Assembly: GCF_018334155.1 (NCBI RefSeq)
Contig: NZ_JAGXTP010000001.1
Location: 806,001-870,000 of the forward strand
Length of the DNA: 64,000 nucleotides
Origin: Devosia litorisediminis
GTDB lineage: Bacteria > Pseudomonadota > Alphaproteobacteria > Rhizobiales > Devosiaceae
Reading direction: 5' to 3'
In this document: positions 51,205 to 60,470 of the stretch, piece by piece
How the letters are laid out: the number at the start of each line of letters is the position of its first letter
Position numbering within the stretch: the stretch's first letter is position 1
Position numbers and translations under genes: made by a program
The notes under the pieces: model-generated
What the model saw: only the letters and a program-made list of their open reading frames with translations
The model's database searches: none
What the model was told of the DNA's origin: nothing

Positions 51205-54200
51205 TCAGGCGAGGCGGCCGCTGGCATGAGCCAGCGTGGTGTAAACCTTGCCGCGATCTGAGAGCAGTTGATCGCGTGTTTCGGCAGCTGGATTGGCGCC
51301 CGCAGCGGCGCGTTTCAGCAACTGTTCAAACTCGCTCATATAGGCGTTGGCCGTGCGGGCAAAGTCAGGCTCGCGCTGCATCTTCTTGCGCACGTCATCA
51401 TATGTGCCCTGGCCGGCCAGGGTGTAGATGCGGCGGGAAAACACATTGGATTCGCCGGCCTGATAGCGGGCCCAGGCATCGGCCAGGGCTGCATCATCAA
51501 TGGCGTGGGCGATCTCTTCGGTCAAACCGGACAGGCCAGGCTGGCCCTGCTGCGTGCTCTGCTGCTTGGCGGTGGCATTGCGCAATACGTCGCGCAGCCA
51601 GCCACCTTCGCCTTGGGACGCGGCTTCTGGCTCGGCCACGGTTGCTGCGGCCTGAGCGGGCTCTGGCTGACGCAGCGGTGCGGGTGCAAGTTCTGGCTGA
51701 CGCACAGGCTCAGGGGCGCGTTCCAGCGTGCGGATCGGGTCAACCAGTGCCTGGCGTGCCGGTTCGGCGCGATAGGTTTCGCGGGCTGGCTCGGGCTGGC
51801 GTGGTGCCTGATAAGCCGGTGCCTCGTTGCGGGGTTCAGGACGGGCAGGGCGCTGCGTCTGACGACGATCATTGATGTCGTGGGTTGCGGGCTGGCTGCG
51901 CACGATGGCGTTGAGCTCGCTGAGCGCTTCGATCTGCTCGGCCACCACGCGACGCATGGCAGCGGCGCTGGCGCGGGTTTCCTCAGGCAGCTCGTTGACA
52001 CCGCGCGCCAGCTCGGCGCGGGTCGCCTCGAGCTCGCCGCCCACTTCGCGGGCAGTTTCGCGCATGGCGTGTGCTGTCTCGTTGAAGCGCTGGGTAGCTT
52101 CCTCGATAGCGCGCTGCATTTCAACAACCATCTGCTGCTGGGCTTCCTGCAGCGCCGCATTGGCGCGGCGGCCTTCGGCGTCGGCGACACCGCGGAAGCT
52201 ACCCAGACGATCATTGACCTGGCTGGCAGTCTCATCCATCGCCTGACGGAACTGGCCCGTATTGGCCGCAATGGCGTTGCGCACCGAGGCGGAGCTGTCA
52301 TTGATGGTGTCAGCCAGCGTGCCGGTGGTCGAGTTGAGCACATCGGTGACATTGCCGGCCGTCGAGGCCAGCACGTCGCTGATGCGATGGGCATTTTCCT
52401 CAAGTGCAGCGTGCACCTGATTGGTCTGCTGGTTGAGCGAGGAGGTAAAGCGCTCATTGGTGGCGTAAAGCGCATCGTTGACATTGTTGGTCGAGGACTG
52501 GATTGCCTGCGTGATGGTACCGGTGGTCTGTTCGAGAGTTTCGACGACGGTGCCGGTGGTGGCGCTGAGCGCCTCATCCATGGCGCGGCGGGCGCCGATC
52601 AGGCGGCGTTCAGTGTCATTGACCGTGTCGGCAATCGACTGGGCGAACATGCGCATGCGGCCATCGATATCGTCGGCGCGCGAAGCGAAGCTTTCGGCCA
52701 ACGAGTCCATGGCGCTGCGGCGCTCTTCGAGATTGCCAAGTGCATTGTCGCTGGTGGTGGCCAGAGCCGTGGTGGCCTCGGACATGTTGGCAGTCTCGGC
52801 GTCGAGCCGGCCCAGGATCGAGGAGAACTCGTCGACCATGCCACGAATGGTGGCCTGCAGGGCACCCACGTGCTGGCTGACCATGGAACCGGCCTGTTCG
52901 GTCTGGCCGATGGCGTCGCGTACGGTGGCCGAATAGGACTGGGTTTGCTGGGCAACACTGGTTTCGAGGTTGGCCAGATTGGCGGTCGAGGCGTCCAAGA
53001 CCCGCTGCAGCAGCAGGTTGGAGTCGTTGAGTTTGCCCAGTGCCGAGGTGACGTCGGTGAGAATGCGCGAGGTGGAAACCGCCATGATGGCTTCGGCTTC
53101 CTTGGCATTCTCGCCCAGGGCGTCACGCAGCAGATTGCCGTGGCTGTTGAGCGAATTCTGCAGCTCTGCCGACTTCTCGGTGACCAGGGCGGCAAAGGTA
53201 TTGGTGTGCTCTTCGACCGACTGGTTGATGCTGGTGAGGCGAGTTTCGATCTGGTCCACAGCGCCAACAGCCTTGACCGACAACAACTGGTCGACCTCGG
53301 TTGCAGCAATGCGGATCTGCTCGAGAGCCGTCCGCACCGCGCCATCCATGTGGTTGGCGGTGTTGCTGATATCGGTGGCGATGTTCTGCGTCGCCGCGGT
53401 GATGCGGGTGGCAATGGTTTCCTCGATCCGGTCTGCACCGGCTTCGAGATCGGCCATGGACTGGGTGATCGAGGTATTGATCGAGGAGTTGAGCGCAGCC
53501 AGGCGATCGGCCGTGATATCGGCGCGAGCGGTAATGGCCTCGGGCAGGGTGCCCAGACGCGAGTCCACCATATCGGTGATCGCCTTGCGGGCGGAATCGA
53601 CACCGGCTTCGATGAGGTCGGCAGCCTTGCTGGCGCTTTCGCCAACGGTCAGGGATGCCGATTCAATGCGGGCGCTGACACCATGCTCGGCGTCGGTGAT
53701 ACGGGCTATCGCGCTGTCCAGGCCATCGCCCAGATGCGTGTTCACTTCAGACACCTTGGAGACGATCATCGAGGACATCGAGTTGACGTGCTCGCTCATG
53801 GTCTCGGTGGCGCTGCGCAGGGTGTTGTCGATCTTCTGGCTGGCTTCATCGCCCTGCTGGGTGATGGTGTCGGCCAGTTCGGTGGTGCGCATGCCAATGG
53901 TTTCGCTGAGCGAGGCGGTGTGCGTTGCCAGCGTGTCGCCCAGCGCCTCGGTGCGCTGGTTGAGCGCTTCGGACAGCTGCTGGGTACGGGTTGTAAGGGC
54001 CTGCGCCAGCTGCTGGGTTCCGCCATCAAGGGCTGCACGCAGCTCGGTGCCACGGCTGTCCAGCTCGGTGGTCAGCGTTGCGGTGCCGGTGCCAATTTGC
54101 TCGACAATGGTCGCTGTGCGGCTGTCGAGTTCTTCGGCCAGGGTTGTCGTGCTGGTGCCCAGCTTGTCGACCAAGGTGTTGGTGCGCTCATCGAGCTGCT

Positions 54201-56376
54201 GCGCCAGATCGGTGGTGCGCGTGTCGATCTCAAGCGTCATTGCCGTGGTCTTTTCCGACAGCGTGTCGGCCAGGCGCTGCGTGCGGCCTGCAATGGCCTG
54301 ATCAAAGGCGCTGGTGCTGCTGGTCAGGGTTTCCCCAAGTTCCTGGCTGCGGACGCGAATGGCTTCGCTCATGTCGCGACCACGGGCGTCGAGCTTTTCG
54401 TCGAGCTCCTGCACATGGGTCTCGAATGTGGTGCCCAATGCCGTGGACCGGTTGGCCAGAACATCATCCAGCGCCTTGGTGCGGTCATCAAGGGCCTCGG
54501 CAATGACGCCAGCATGGCCTTCGAGCGATTCCGTCAGCTCGCGGCTGCGATTGCTCAGGGTTTCGGTAATTGCCTTGGTGCGGGCGCCGAGCACTTCGCT
54601 CATTTCGCGGGTGCGTTCGCTGACCACGTCATTGAATCGGCCGGATTCTTCGTTGAGCGCCATTTCGAGCACGTTGGCACGAGCGGCAAAGCTGGTGCCC
54701 TGTTCTTCGAGGCGGGCGATCAGATTGTCGCCCTTGTCGCCGACCACGCCATCAAGGGCATGCAGGCGTGCGTCGAGGATGCTGGTGATTTCGCTCAGGC
54801 GGGTATCGAACTGGCTCAGCGTGTCCTGACCCGCGCTCGACAGGGTAATGCGGGCGCGTTCGGAGGTATCGTCGAGCGCGCCATTGATCTCGATGACCGC
54901 CGACTGCATGCGGCTGTCCATGGCGTTGAGCTGAATGGAAACCGATTCATCGAGCTGGCGGGTAAGGGCGCTGAGCAGGACTTCGGCTTCACGCGAGCGG
55001 GACGAAATGTCCTCGGCAATGCGCTGGCCGATCATGTCGAGACCGCCAGTCACTTCGTGACCACGATCCTGCAACTGGTTGAGCAGGGAGGCGCCGCCAT
55101 CGGTAAGCAGGCTCGAGAGCGCCGCGGTGCGCTCGTCAAAGGCCGATGAGAAGCGGTCGGTACCCGATTCAATCAAGCCGGCAATGGTCTGGCTGCGATC
55201 TTCGAAAGCGGCGCTGAATGTGTTGGTGCGTTCTTCGATGGCGCGGGTGCGCTGATCGATGGCGTCGCCGATCTGGCCGGCGCGGCCGTCCAGTGCTTCG
55301 GTCAGTGCATTGATGCGGCTGTCGACGCCGGTCGTCAGATGGTCGGCGCGCTCGTCGAGCGTGCTGGCCATCTTGGCGGTCTGATCTTCAAACGTCAGCG
55401 ACAGGCGACCAGCGCTTTCGTCAAGCGAAGAGATAAAGTCAGTGGTGCGGTTGTCGACCAGCGACACGAAGCTCTCGGTACGCTCGCCAAACGAATTGGT
55501 CAGCGTGTTGCCCGCGGTTTCAAGTGCGCGGGTCAGATTGCCGCCGCTTTCAACAATGGTGCCGGAAATGCGCTGGCTGATCATGTCGAGATCGAACACC
55601 AGGCCGGTATGGCTTTCAGTGATCGCTTCGCGGACGCGGTCGGTATTGGTCAGCACGCTTTCGCGCTGGCTCGCCAGTTCGGCGATAAGGGCGCGCATCC
55701 GGGATTCATTGTCGGAATAGGTGCGTTCGAGCGCGGTGACTTCATTGTGGATCATCACCTCGAGCTCGCCGGCACGCGACAGGGCGCGTTCAAGGCCATC
55801 GCCGAGCGCGTTGACTTCGCGCCGCACGGCCTGACCGACCGAGGCCACCTTGTCGGCGGCGGTCACTTCAGGCTCAGCCAGACGCATGGCGGCCTGGGTG
55901 ATCGAGGACGCAGCGTTGCGCAGGTCCTGGGCGCGGCGGAACAGCGTGGCAATGCCGAAGAAGGCAAGGACAGGCACGAACATGATGGCGACCAGACCGA
56001 TGAAGTCGATGGTGCCGACAAAATTGCCGAAATTGTTGATCTGGTTGCCAAAGCGCATCCAGCCGCCGGCGGCGGTTACGGCCAGCCACACCACCGAGAG
56101 CGCCAGCGCCACCCAGGTTGGTGTCGAGGAGGAACGGTTCTGCAGGCTATAGAGGATCTTGGAAGGGTAGCGGTCGTCATTGGCGACGGCGCCAGCCTGC
56201 TGGGCGATCTTGTCTGCGGCACGCAGACGGTCGCTGCGGCCGGGATCTGCCGGCTTGCGCTCAGGTGCCTGTTGAGGGGCGTTGTCCATATTGAACACCG
56301 ATTCCTTGAGGGCATCTTCGACGGCTGAGAATGCCAGCGCGGCGGGATCGTTCGTGGGGGTCGGGTTCTTCGCCAT
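51205..56376 (-). CDS. Giant apolipoprotein-like coiled-coil protein, growth pole ring (GPR/RgsE) type
   Basis: Protein of 1723 aa. A ~85-residue polar N-terminus precedes two membrane helices (about residues 88-108 and 120-142; TWVALALSVVWLAVTAAGG and the FIGLVAIMFVPVLAFFGIA pair). Residues ~150-1450 are almost pure Ala/Thr/Glu/Leu coiled coil with 11- and 22-residue repeats, as in apolipoproteins. A Pro-rich linker (~1530-1600) and a ~110-residue helical C-terminal domain (LTEEIAHAIDDAALADAWAR onward) follow. This is the architecture of Agrobacterium GPR and Sinorhizobium RgsE, which form a ring at the growing pole and are needed for rod shape. The homology is my judgement from architecture and composition. 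It diverges from an Hpt gene. GPR of Agrobacterium is longer, about 2100 aa. Confidence 0.75.
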   Translation of the reverse strand: MAKNPTPTNDPAALAFSAVEDALKESVFNMDNAPQQAPERKPADPGRSDRLRAADKIAQQAGAVANDDRYPSKILYSLQNRSSSTPTWVALALSVVWLAVTAAGGWMRFGNQINNFGNFVGTIDFIGLVAIMFVPVLAFFGIATLFRRAQDLRNAASSITQAAMRLAEPEVTAADKVASVGQAVRREVNALGDGLERALSRAGELEVMIHNEVTALERTYSDNESRMRALIAELASQRESVLTNTDRVREAITESHTGLVFDLDMISQRISGTIVESGGNLTRALETAGNTLTNSFGERTESFVSLVDNRTTDFISSLDESAGRLSLTFEDQTAKMASTLDERADHLTTGVDSRINALTEALDGRAGQIGDAIDQRTRAIEERTNTFSAAFEDRSQTIAGLIESGTDRFSSAFDERTAALSSLLTDGGASLLNQLQDRGHEVTGGLDMIGQRIAEDISSRSREAEVLLSALTRQLDESVSIQLNAMDSRMQSAVIEINGALDDTSERARITLSSAGQDTLSQFDTRLSEITSILDARLHALDGVVGDKGDNLIARLEEQGTSFAARANVLEMALNEESGRFNDVVSERTREMSEVLGARTKAITETLSNRSRELTESLEGHAGVIAEALDDRTKALDDVLANRSTALGTTFETHVQELDEKLDARGRDMSEAIRVRSQELGETLTSSTSAFDQAIAGRTQRLADTLSEKTTAMTLEIDTRTTDLAQQLDERTNTLVDKLGTSTTTLAEELDSRTATIVEQIGTGTATLTTELDSRGTELRAALDGGTQQLAQALTTRTQQLSEALNQRTEALGDTLATHTASLSETIGMRTTELADTITQQGDEASQKIDNTLRSATETMSEHVNSMSSMIVSKVSEVNTHLGDGLDSAIARITDAEHGVSARIESASLTVGESASKAADLIEAGVDSARKAITDMVDSRLGTLPEAITARADITADRLAALNSSINTSITQSMADLEAGADRIEETIATRITAATQNIATDISNTANHMDGAVRTALEQIRIAATEVDQLLSVKAVGAVDQIETRLTSINQSVEEHTNTFAALVTEKSAELQNSLNSHGNLLRDALGENAKEAEAIMAVSTSRILTDVTSALGKLNDSNLLLQRVLDASTANLANLETSVAQQTQSYSATVRDAIGQTEQAGSMVSQHVGALQATIRGMVDEFSSILGRLDAETANMSEATTALATTSDNALGNLEERRSAMDSLAESFASRADDIDGRMRMFAQSIADTVNDTERRLIGARRAMDEALSATTGTVVETLEQTTGTITQAIQSSTNNVNDALYATNERFTSSLNQQTNQVHAALEENAHRISDVLASTAGNVTDVLNSTTGTLADTINDSSASVRNAIAANTGQFRQAMDETASQVNDRLGSFRGVADAEGRRANAALQEAQQQMVVEMQRAIEEATQRFNETAHAMRETAREVGGELEATRAELARGVNELPEETRASAAAMRRVVAEQIEALSELNAIVRSQPATHDINDRRQTQRPARPEPRNEAPAYQAPRQPEPARETYRAEPARQALVDPIRTLERAPEPVRQPELAPAPLRQPEPAQAAATVAEPEAASQGEGGWLRDVLRNATAKQQSTQQGQPGLSGLTEEIAHAIDDAALADAWARYQAGESNVFSRRIYTLAGQGTYDDVRKKMQREPDFARTANAYMSEFEQLLKRAAAGANPAAETRDQLLSDRGKVYTTLAHASGRLA

Positions 56377-56528
56377 ACTCTTTACAACTCTCGCGTCGAC
56401 TTTACAGCGACAAGGCGGACTCTAGGAGTATTCATGCCCAAAGACCCGTTTCCGGGCCCATGGTCAAAAGGAAACAATTCGATGCAAATGCCCCGCATCG
56501 TCCCCAACCCTCGCCGCCGCGCGCTGGC

Positions 56529-56542
56529 TTAAACCCCATTAA
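56529..56542. promoter_or_regulatory. CtrA-like box (TTAA-N6-TTAA)
   Basis: TTAA at 56529 and TTAA at 56539 with six bases between. The CtrA consensus in alphaproteobacteria is TTAA-N7-TTAA, so the spacing is one short. It lies about 150 bases upstream of the GPR-like start. Confidence 0.28.
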
Positions 56543-56574
56543 TACATTCAATTTGATGCAAACCGAACGGAATC

Positions 56575-56589
56575 TTACCCATAGGTTAA
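56575..56589. promoter_or_regulatory. CtrA-like box (TTAC-N7-TTAA)
   Basis: TTAC at 56575 and TTAA at 56586 are exactly seven bases apart, matching seven of the eight defined bases of the CtrA site. It sits 46 bases from the first motif, between two genes whose products suit cell-pole or phosphorelay control. Confidence 0.35.
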
Positions 56590-56733
56590 TTTTCTGGGGA
56601 AGCTCGGGGCTATCAGGAACGGCAAAGAAAGGCAAAGGTGTGGCTTAATCACATGTTCACCTGCGCCACCTAGGCTTGTCCCCACGGCATTGTCCTTGTT
56701 GGACGCGTAGCCGTGTAGAATGGAGCGACCAGA

Positions 56734-57126
56734 ATGGTTCAGCGCGCGGCCACTGCCGAACATCTCAGTTTTGTCCCCGTTGATCGGGCAGGACGCCCAA
56801 TCGATCTGGTCCATCTTGCCAAGCAGTGTCTGGGTGATGCGCATCTCGAATGCGAAATCCTGCGCATGTATGACGCCACGGTCAAAACCTATTTCTCGCG
56901 CCTGAAACTGGCGTCCAGCTTTGACGAGCTGGCGATGAACCTGCATTCGATCAAGGGTGCTTCGGGCGGCGTCGGCGCGTTTTCGGTGGCCGATCTGGCC
57001 AAGGCGGCCGAGGTCGAACTCCAGGCCGGGCGGCCGCTATCGACCGAGCGGGTCGACGATCTGGGCATGGCAATTGAAGAAGTCAGCGGTTTTATTGCCC
57101 GCATGCTGGATAATGAGCCGGCCTGA
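56734..57126 (+). CDS. Hpt domain phosphotransfer protein
   Basis: Single-domain histidine phosphotransfer protein of 130 aa. The phosphorylated His is in LHSIKGASGGVG (H-x-x-K-G family motif) near residue 71, within a four-helix bundle (LVHLAKQCLGDAHLECEILR before it, AKAAEVELQAG and IEEVSGFIARML after). Such proteins pass phosphate between hybrid kinases and response regulators. No kinase or regulator adjoins it. It is not ChpT, which is longer and differs in sequence. Transcribed away from the GPR-like gene. GGAG precedes the ATG by 8 bases. Confidence 0.85.
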   Translation: MVQRAATAEHLSFVPVDRAGRPIDLVHLAKQCLGDAHLECEILRMYDATVKTYFSRLKLASSFDELAMNLHSIKGASGGVGAFSVADLAKAAEVELQAGRPLSTERVDDLGMAIEEVSGFIARMLDNEPA

Positions 57127-57232
57127 CACGGTCTCGGCATTTGACGAAAAGCACTGGATTGCCCTATAGAGCGGCCAATATTTGACGCGCTCCGCGGCCT
57201 GGTTGTGGGTGCGCCCACAGGCCAAAGTTTCC

Positions 57233-58834
57233 ATGAGCATGACCAATCTGGCGCCGGTGCAAGACCGGGCTACTCTTGAACCGTTTCGTACCCGCCGCAC
57301 GTTTGCGATCATTTCGCACCCCGACGCCGGCAAGACCACGCTGACCGAGCGCCTGCTGGCGGCGGCTGGCGCGATCCAGTCCGCTGGTGCAGTCCGCGGT
57401 AAGGCCGGTGCCCGTTCGACCCGTTCGGACTGGATGGAAATGGAGCAAAAGCGCGGCATTTCCATCACCTCCTCGGTGATGACGTTCGACTATGACGGGC
57501 TGACGCTGAACCTGCTCGATACCCCGGGTCACTCCGACTTCTCTGAAGACACCTATCGCACGCTGACCGCGGTTGACGCGGCCATCATGGTGATCGACGC
57601 GGCCAAGGGCATCGAGGCGCAGACGCTCAAGCTGTTCGAAGTCTGCCGCCTGCGCGATATCCCGATCATTACCTTTATCAACAAGGTGGATCGCGAGGGT
57701 CTGTCACCACTCGATCTGATCGATGAGATCCAGGGCAAGCTGGCGCTCGACCTGACACCGGTGCTGTGGCCCATCGGGCAGGGCGTTGATTTCCGGGGTT
57801 ATCTCGATCTGCTCGAAAAGCGGGTGCTGAACCCGCAGGGTAAGCCGATTGCCGAATATGAGGCCATTGAAGACCTGCTGGACAATGAGACGCTGGTGGA
57901 AGATCCGATCTTCATGACGGCGCTGGAAAATCTGGAAATGGCTACGGCCATGCTGCCGGCCTTCGATCTGGAAACCTTCCATGCCGGTCATCTCAGCCCC
58001 GTGCTGTTCGGCTCCGCGCTCAAGGGCATTGGTGTGGCGGAGCTGTTGCGTACGCTGGGCGAGTGGGGCCCCGAGCCGCGCCCGCAGCCCGCCATTCCCG
58101 AGCCGATTTCGCCCGATGAAAAGAAGGTCACCGGCTTTGTGTTCAAGGTGCAGGCGAACATGGACGCCAATCACCGCGACCGGATCGCCTTCGTCCGCCT
58201 CTGCTCGGGCACCTTCACGCGCGGCATGCGCCTGAAGAATGTGCGCTCGGGCAAGGACATGGCCGTCTCCAATCCGATGTTCTTTTTCGGCAATGATCGC
58301 GAGCTGGCCGAACAGGCCGTAGCGGGCGACATTGTGGGCATTCCCAATCACGGGACGCTCTCGGTTGGCGATACGCTGACCGAAGGCGCCAGCATCAATG
58401 TGACGGGCATTCCCAACTTCGCCCCGGAAATCATCCGCCGCGTGCGCCTGACCGACCACATGAAGACCAAGCAGATGGCCAAGGCGCTTTCGGATCTGTC
58501 CGAAGAGGGCGTGACCCAGGTGTTCCGCCGCATGGTGGGTGCAGACTGGATCGTAGGCGTTGTCGGCCAGCTGCAGCTTGAAGTGCTCAGCTCGCGCGTC
58601 GACAAGGAATATGGTGTTCCCATCACCTTTGAGAGCCTCAATTACGAGGTGGCCCGCTGGATCGAGAGCGATGAGCCCGAAGAGCTCAAGCGCTTCATTG
58701 CGGCCAACAAGATGAACATTGCCGAGGACCGTAACGGGGCGCCGGTATTTCTGGCGCAGAATGCCTGGTGGGCCGATCGTGCCAAGCAGGACTTCCCCAA
58801 GCTGCGCTTCCTGAGCACCAAGGAACGGCATTGA
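57233..58834 (+). CDS. prfC: Peptide chain release factor 3
   Basis: RF3 is a GTPase that recycles RF1/RF2 from the ribosome after termination. It is 533 aa, close to the E. coli length. GTPase motifs: SHPDAGKTTLTERLL (G1), the switch with RGISITSSVM, DTPGHSDFSEDTYR (G3) and INKVDREG (G4), then domains II and III (FVFKVQANMDANHRDRIAFV; VVGQLQLEVLSSRVDKEYGV). The start is the ATG at 57233 with another 6 bases on; a strong ribosome-binding site is missing. Its stop overlaps the methyltransferase start. Confidence 0.96.
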   Translation: MSMTNLAPVQDRATLEPFRTRRTFAIISHPDAGKTTLTERLLAAAGAIQSAGAVRGKAGARSTRSDWMEMEQKRGISITSSVMTFDYDGLTLNLLDTPGHSDFSEDTYRTLTAVDAAIMVIDAAKGIEAQTLKLFEVCRLRDIPIITFINKVDREGLSPLDLIDEIQGKLALDLTPVLWPIGQGVDFRGYLDLLEKRVLNPQGKPIAEYEAIEDLLDNETLVEDPIFMTALENLEMATAMLPAFDLETFHAGHLSPVLFGSALKGIGVAELLRTLGEWGPEPRPQPAIPEPISPDEKKVTGFVFKVQANMDANHRDRIAFVRLCSGTFTRGMRLKNVRSGKDMAVSNPMFFFGNDRELAEQAVAGDIVGIPNHGTLSVGDTLTEGASINVTGIPNFAPEIIRRVRLTDHMKTKQMAKALSDLSEEGVTQVFRRMVGADWIVGVVGQLQLEVLSSRVDKEYGVPITFESLNYEVARWIESDEPEELKRFIAANKMNIAEDRNGAPVFLAQNAWWADRAKQDFPKLRFLSTKERH

Positions 58835-60009
58835 GCACTCCTGATCGTATCGAAGAGCTGCTGAGCGCGACGAAGTCCGCCTTCATGAGCGGGGCGCTGG
58901 TACGCCTGAAACTGGGCGGCTATCACGGTAGCGAGCCGGACCTGAAGTCCATCGAGGTCAAGAAAATTACGGTCAAGGACGGGGACAAGTTCTCCTTCAC
59001 CTACCGATACAAGACGCGCGACATCATCAAGAACTTCATTCAGCCAGAAGCCCTGGCGTTGTTGCGCAGCGGGCTCAAGGATGAGTTCCGCAGCGCGCAA
59101 TTGGCCACGACCGAGTTCGACATGGGTTTTGAGCGCAATGGGGCCAAGATGCGGCTCAAGCGGACCGAGGTGTCCGGTCGCGAAGCGCCATCAACCGATC
59201 ACAACCGGGCCAAGAACCGTCCGCTGACCGTCACCGACAAGCCCTGGCTCAAAGCCCTGGGTATTGCCGGCAAAGATGGCGTGGTGCGCAATGATGCGCA
59301 GGATAAGTTCCGCCAGATCAACAAGATGGTCGAGATTTTTGCTCCGTTGATCCACGCCATCAAGACCGAGCGGCCGCTGATCGTCGACATGGGCGCGGGC
59401 AAGGGTTACCTGGATTTTGCGCTCTATGACTACCTCGCCAATGTTGCGAACCGCCCCGCCGGGATCGTCGGCGTTGAGATGCGCGAGCAACTGGTCAGCG
59501 ATGGTAATTCGACGGCGCAGCAATCGGGCTTTGACGGGCTGAGCTTCCAGGCCGGCACAATCATGGATTTTGATGCCAGTGGTGCTGATGCGGTGATCGC
59601 GCTGCATGCCTGCGATACGGCGACTGATGATGCGATCTTCAAGGGTATCAATGCTGGTGCAGCGCTGATTGCGGTGGCGCCGTGCTGCCACAAGCAGATC
59701 CGCCGCCAGATGGAAGCGGGCCAGCCGGATGGCCGGCTCGAGGTCATGCTGCGGCACGGCATCTTCCTGGAGCGGCAGGCCGAGATGGTCACCGATACAC
59801 TGCGCGCCCTGCTGCTCGAACTCAATGGCTACAAGACCAAGGTGTTCGAGTTCGTGTCTGACGCCCATACCCCCAAGAACAATCTGATCGTCGCCGAAAA
59901 GGACGGCCGGCTTGGCCGTGATCGTGACGCTGTGCTCAAGCAGATCGCCGAGATCAAAACCATGTTCGGCATTGAGCAGCACTATCTTGAAGGCCTGCTT
60001 GGCCTGTGA
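58831..60009 (+). CDS. SAM-dependent methyltransferase (Methyltransf_32 type) coupled to prfC
   Basis: Class I methyltransferase of 392 aa of the PF13679 kind. The SAM motif is VDMGAGKGYLDFALYDYL near residue 187, and the family's cysteine-rich motif VAPCCHKQIRR follows near 287. The N-terminal ~130 residues (ALVRLKLGGYHGSEPDLKSI, then a basic region) form a separate domain, perhaps for substrate binding. The substrate is unknown. I start at TTG 58831, which overlaps the prfC stop by 4 bases (TTGA); ATG 58885 is the other choice but drops conserved-looking sequence. The overlap implies translational coupling with RF3. Confidence 0.82.
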   Translation: MSTPDRIEELLSATKSAFMSGALVRLKLGGYHGSEPDLKSIEVKKITVKDGDKFSFTYRYKTRDIIKNFIQPEALALLRSGLKDEFRSAQLATTEFDMGFERNGAKMRLKRTEVSGREAPSTDHNRAKNRPLTVTDKPWLKALGIAGKDGVVRNDAQDKFRQINKMVEIFAPLIHAIKTERPLIVDMGAGKGYLDFALYDYLANVANRPAGIVGVEMREQLVSDGNSTAQQSGFDGLSFQAGTIMDFDASGADAVIALHACDTATDDAIFKGINAGAALIAVAPCCHKQIRRQMEAGQPDGRLEVMLRHGIFLERQAEMVTDTLRALLLELNGYKTKVFEFVSDAHTPKNNLIVAEKDGRLGRDRDAVLKQIAEIKTMFGIEQHYLEGLLGL

Positions 60010-60080
60010 CGATGGGCGCAGTTCATTAACACGCCGCCACACACTATATCGGCAGATAACAGCAAGACCCCGTGAGACCC

Positions 60081-60401
60081 ATGACCAAGATCACTTTTGT
60101 CCAGCAGGACGGCGTACGCATCGATACCGAAGCCGAAAATGGCTCCACCGTGATGGAAACGGCCATCATGAATGGCGTGCCCGGCATTGTCGCCGAATGC
60201 GGCGGCGCTTGCACCTGCGCGACATGCCACGTTTATGTCGATAATGACTGGACCGAAAAGGTCGGCGGCCCATCGATGATGGAAGAGGACATGCTTGATT
60301 TCGCATTTGACGTGAAAGAGGCCAGCCGCCTGAGCTGCCAGATCAAGGTCAAGGACGAGTTCGACGGCCTTGTTGTGCATGTGCCGGGACGTCAGGGCTA
60401 G
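60081..60401 (+). CDS. 2Fe-2S ferredoxin
   Basis: Adrenodoxin-like electron carrier of 106 aa. The cluster ligands are C-x5-C-x2-C in [15 protein letters not shown] and a fourth Cys in SRLSCQIKV. The ends ([20 protein letters not shown] and VVHVPGRQG) are typical. In alphaproteobacteria this type serves Fe-S assembly or P450/hydroxylase systems; here it lies just ahead of the sulfite-reduction operon but is separated by 210 structured bases, so its partner is unknown. The start is ATG 60081; GTG 60072 is less likely. Confidence 0.92.
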   Translation: MTKITFVQQDGVRIDTEAENGSTVMETAIMNGVPGIVAECGGACTCATCHVYVDNDWTEKVGGPSMMEEDMLDFAFDVKEASRLSCQIKVKDEFDGLVVHVPGRQG

Positions 60402-60422
60402 TGTAACGCCCATTTCTGGGCA

Positions 60423-60458
60423 GGGTCCGGCGAAGCAAAATTTGCTTGTGCTGGCCCT
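60423..60458 (+). terminator. Imperfect hairpin after the ferredoxin gene
   Basis: AGGGTC (60422-60427) pairs with GGCCCT (60453-60458) and AAGC with GCTT inside, with mismatches between. TTCTTTTA lies 10 bases later. It probably ends the ferredoxin transcript. Confidence 0.4.
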
Positions 60459-60470
60459 CGCACAGATTCT

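Larger units (their letters stand above)
56377..56733. other. Divergent promoter region between the GPR-like and Hpt genes
   Basis: 357 bases, AT-rich in the middle (56525-56600), with no gene. It contains two CtrA-like motifs (listed separately). Ribosome-binding sites are GGAG (56722) for the Hpt gene and a weaker one for the minus-strand gene. No RNA gene recognised. Confidence 0.55.

Noticed and set aside
51268-55149. 1293-codon open frame on the plus strand
   Set aside because: It lies antisense to the repeat region of the giant coiled-coil gene. Its Gly/Val/Leu/Arg-rich translation mirrors the repeated Ala/Thr/Glu/Leu codons, it has no domain, and the minus-strand gene has membrane helices and a structured C-terminus.
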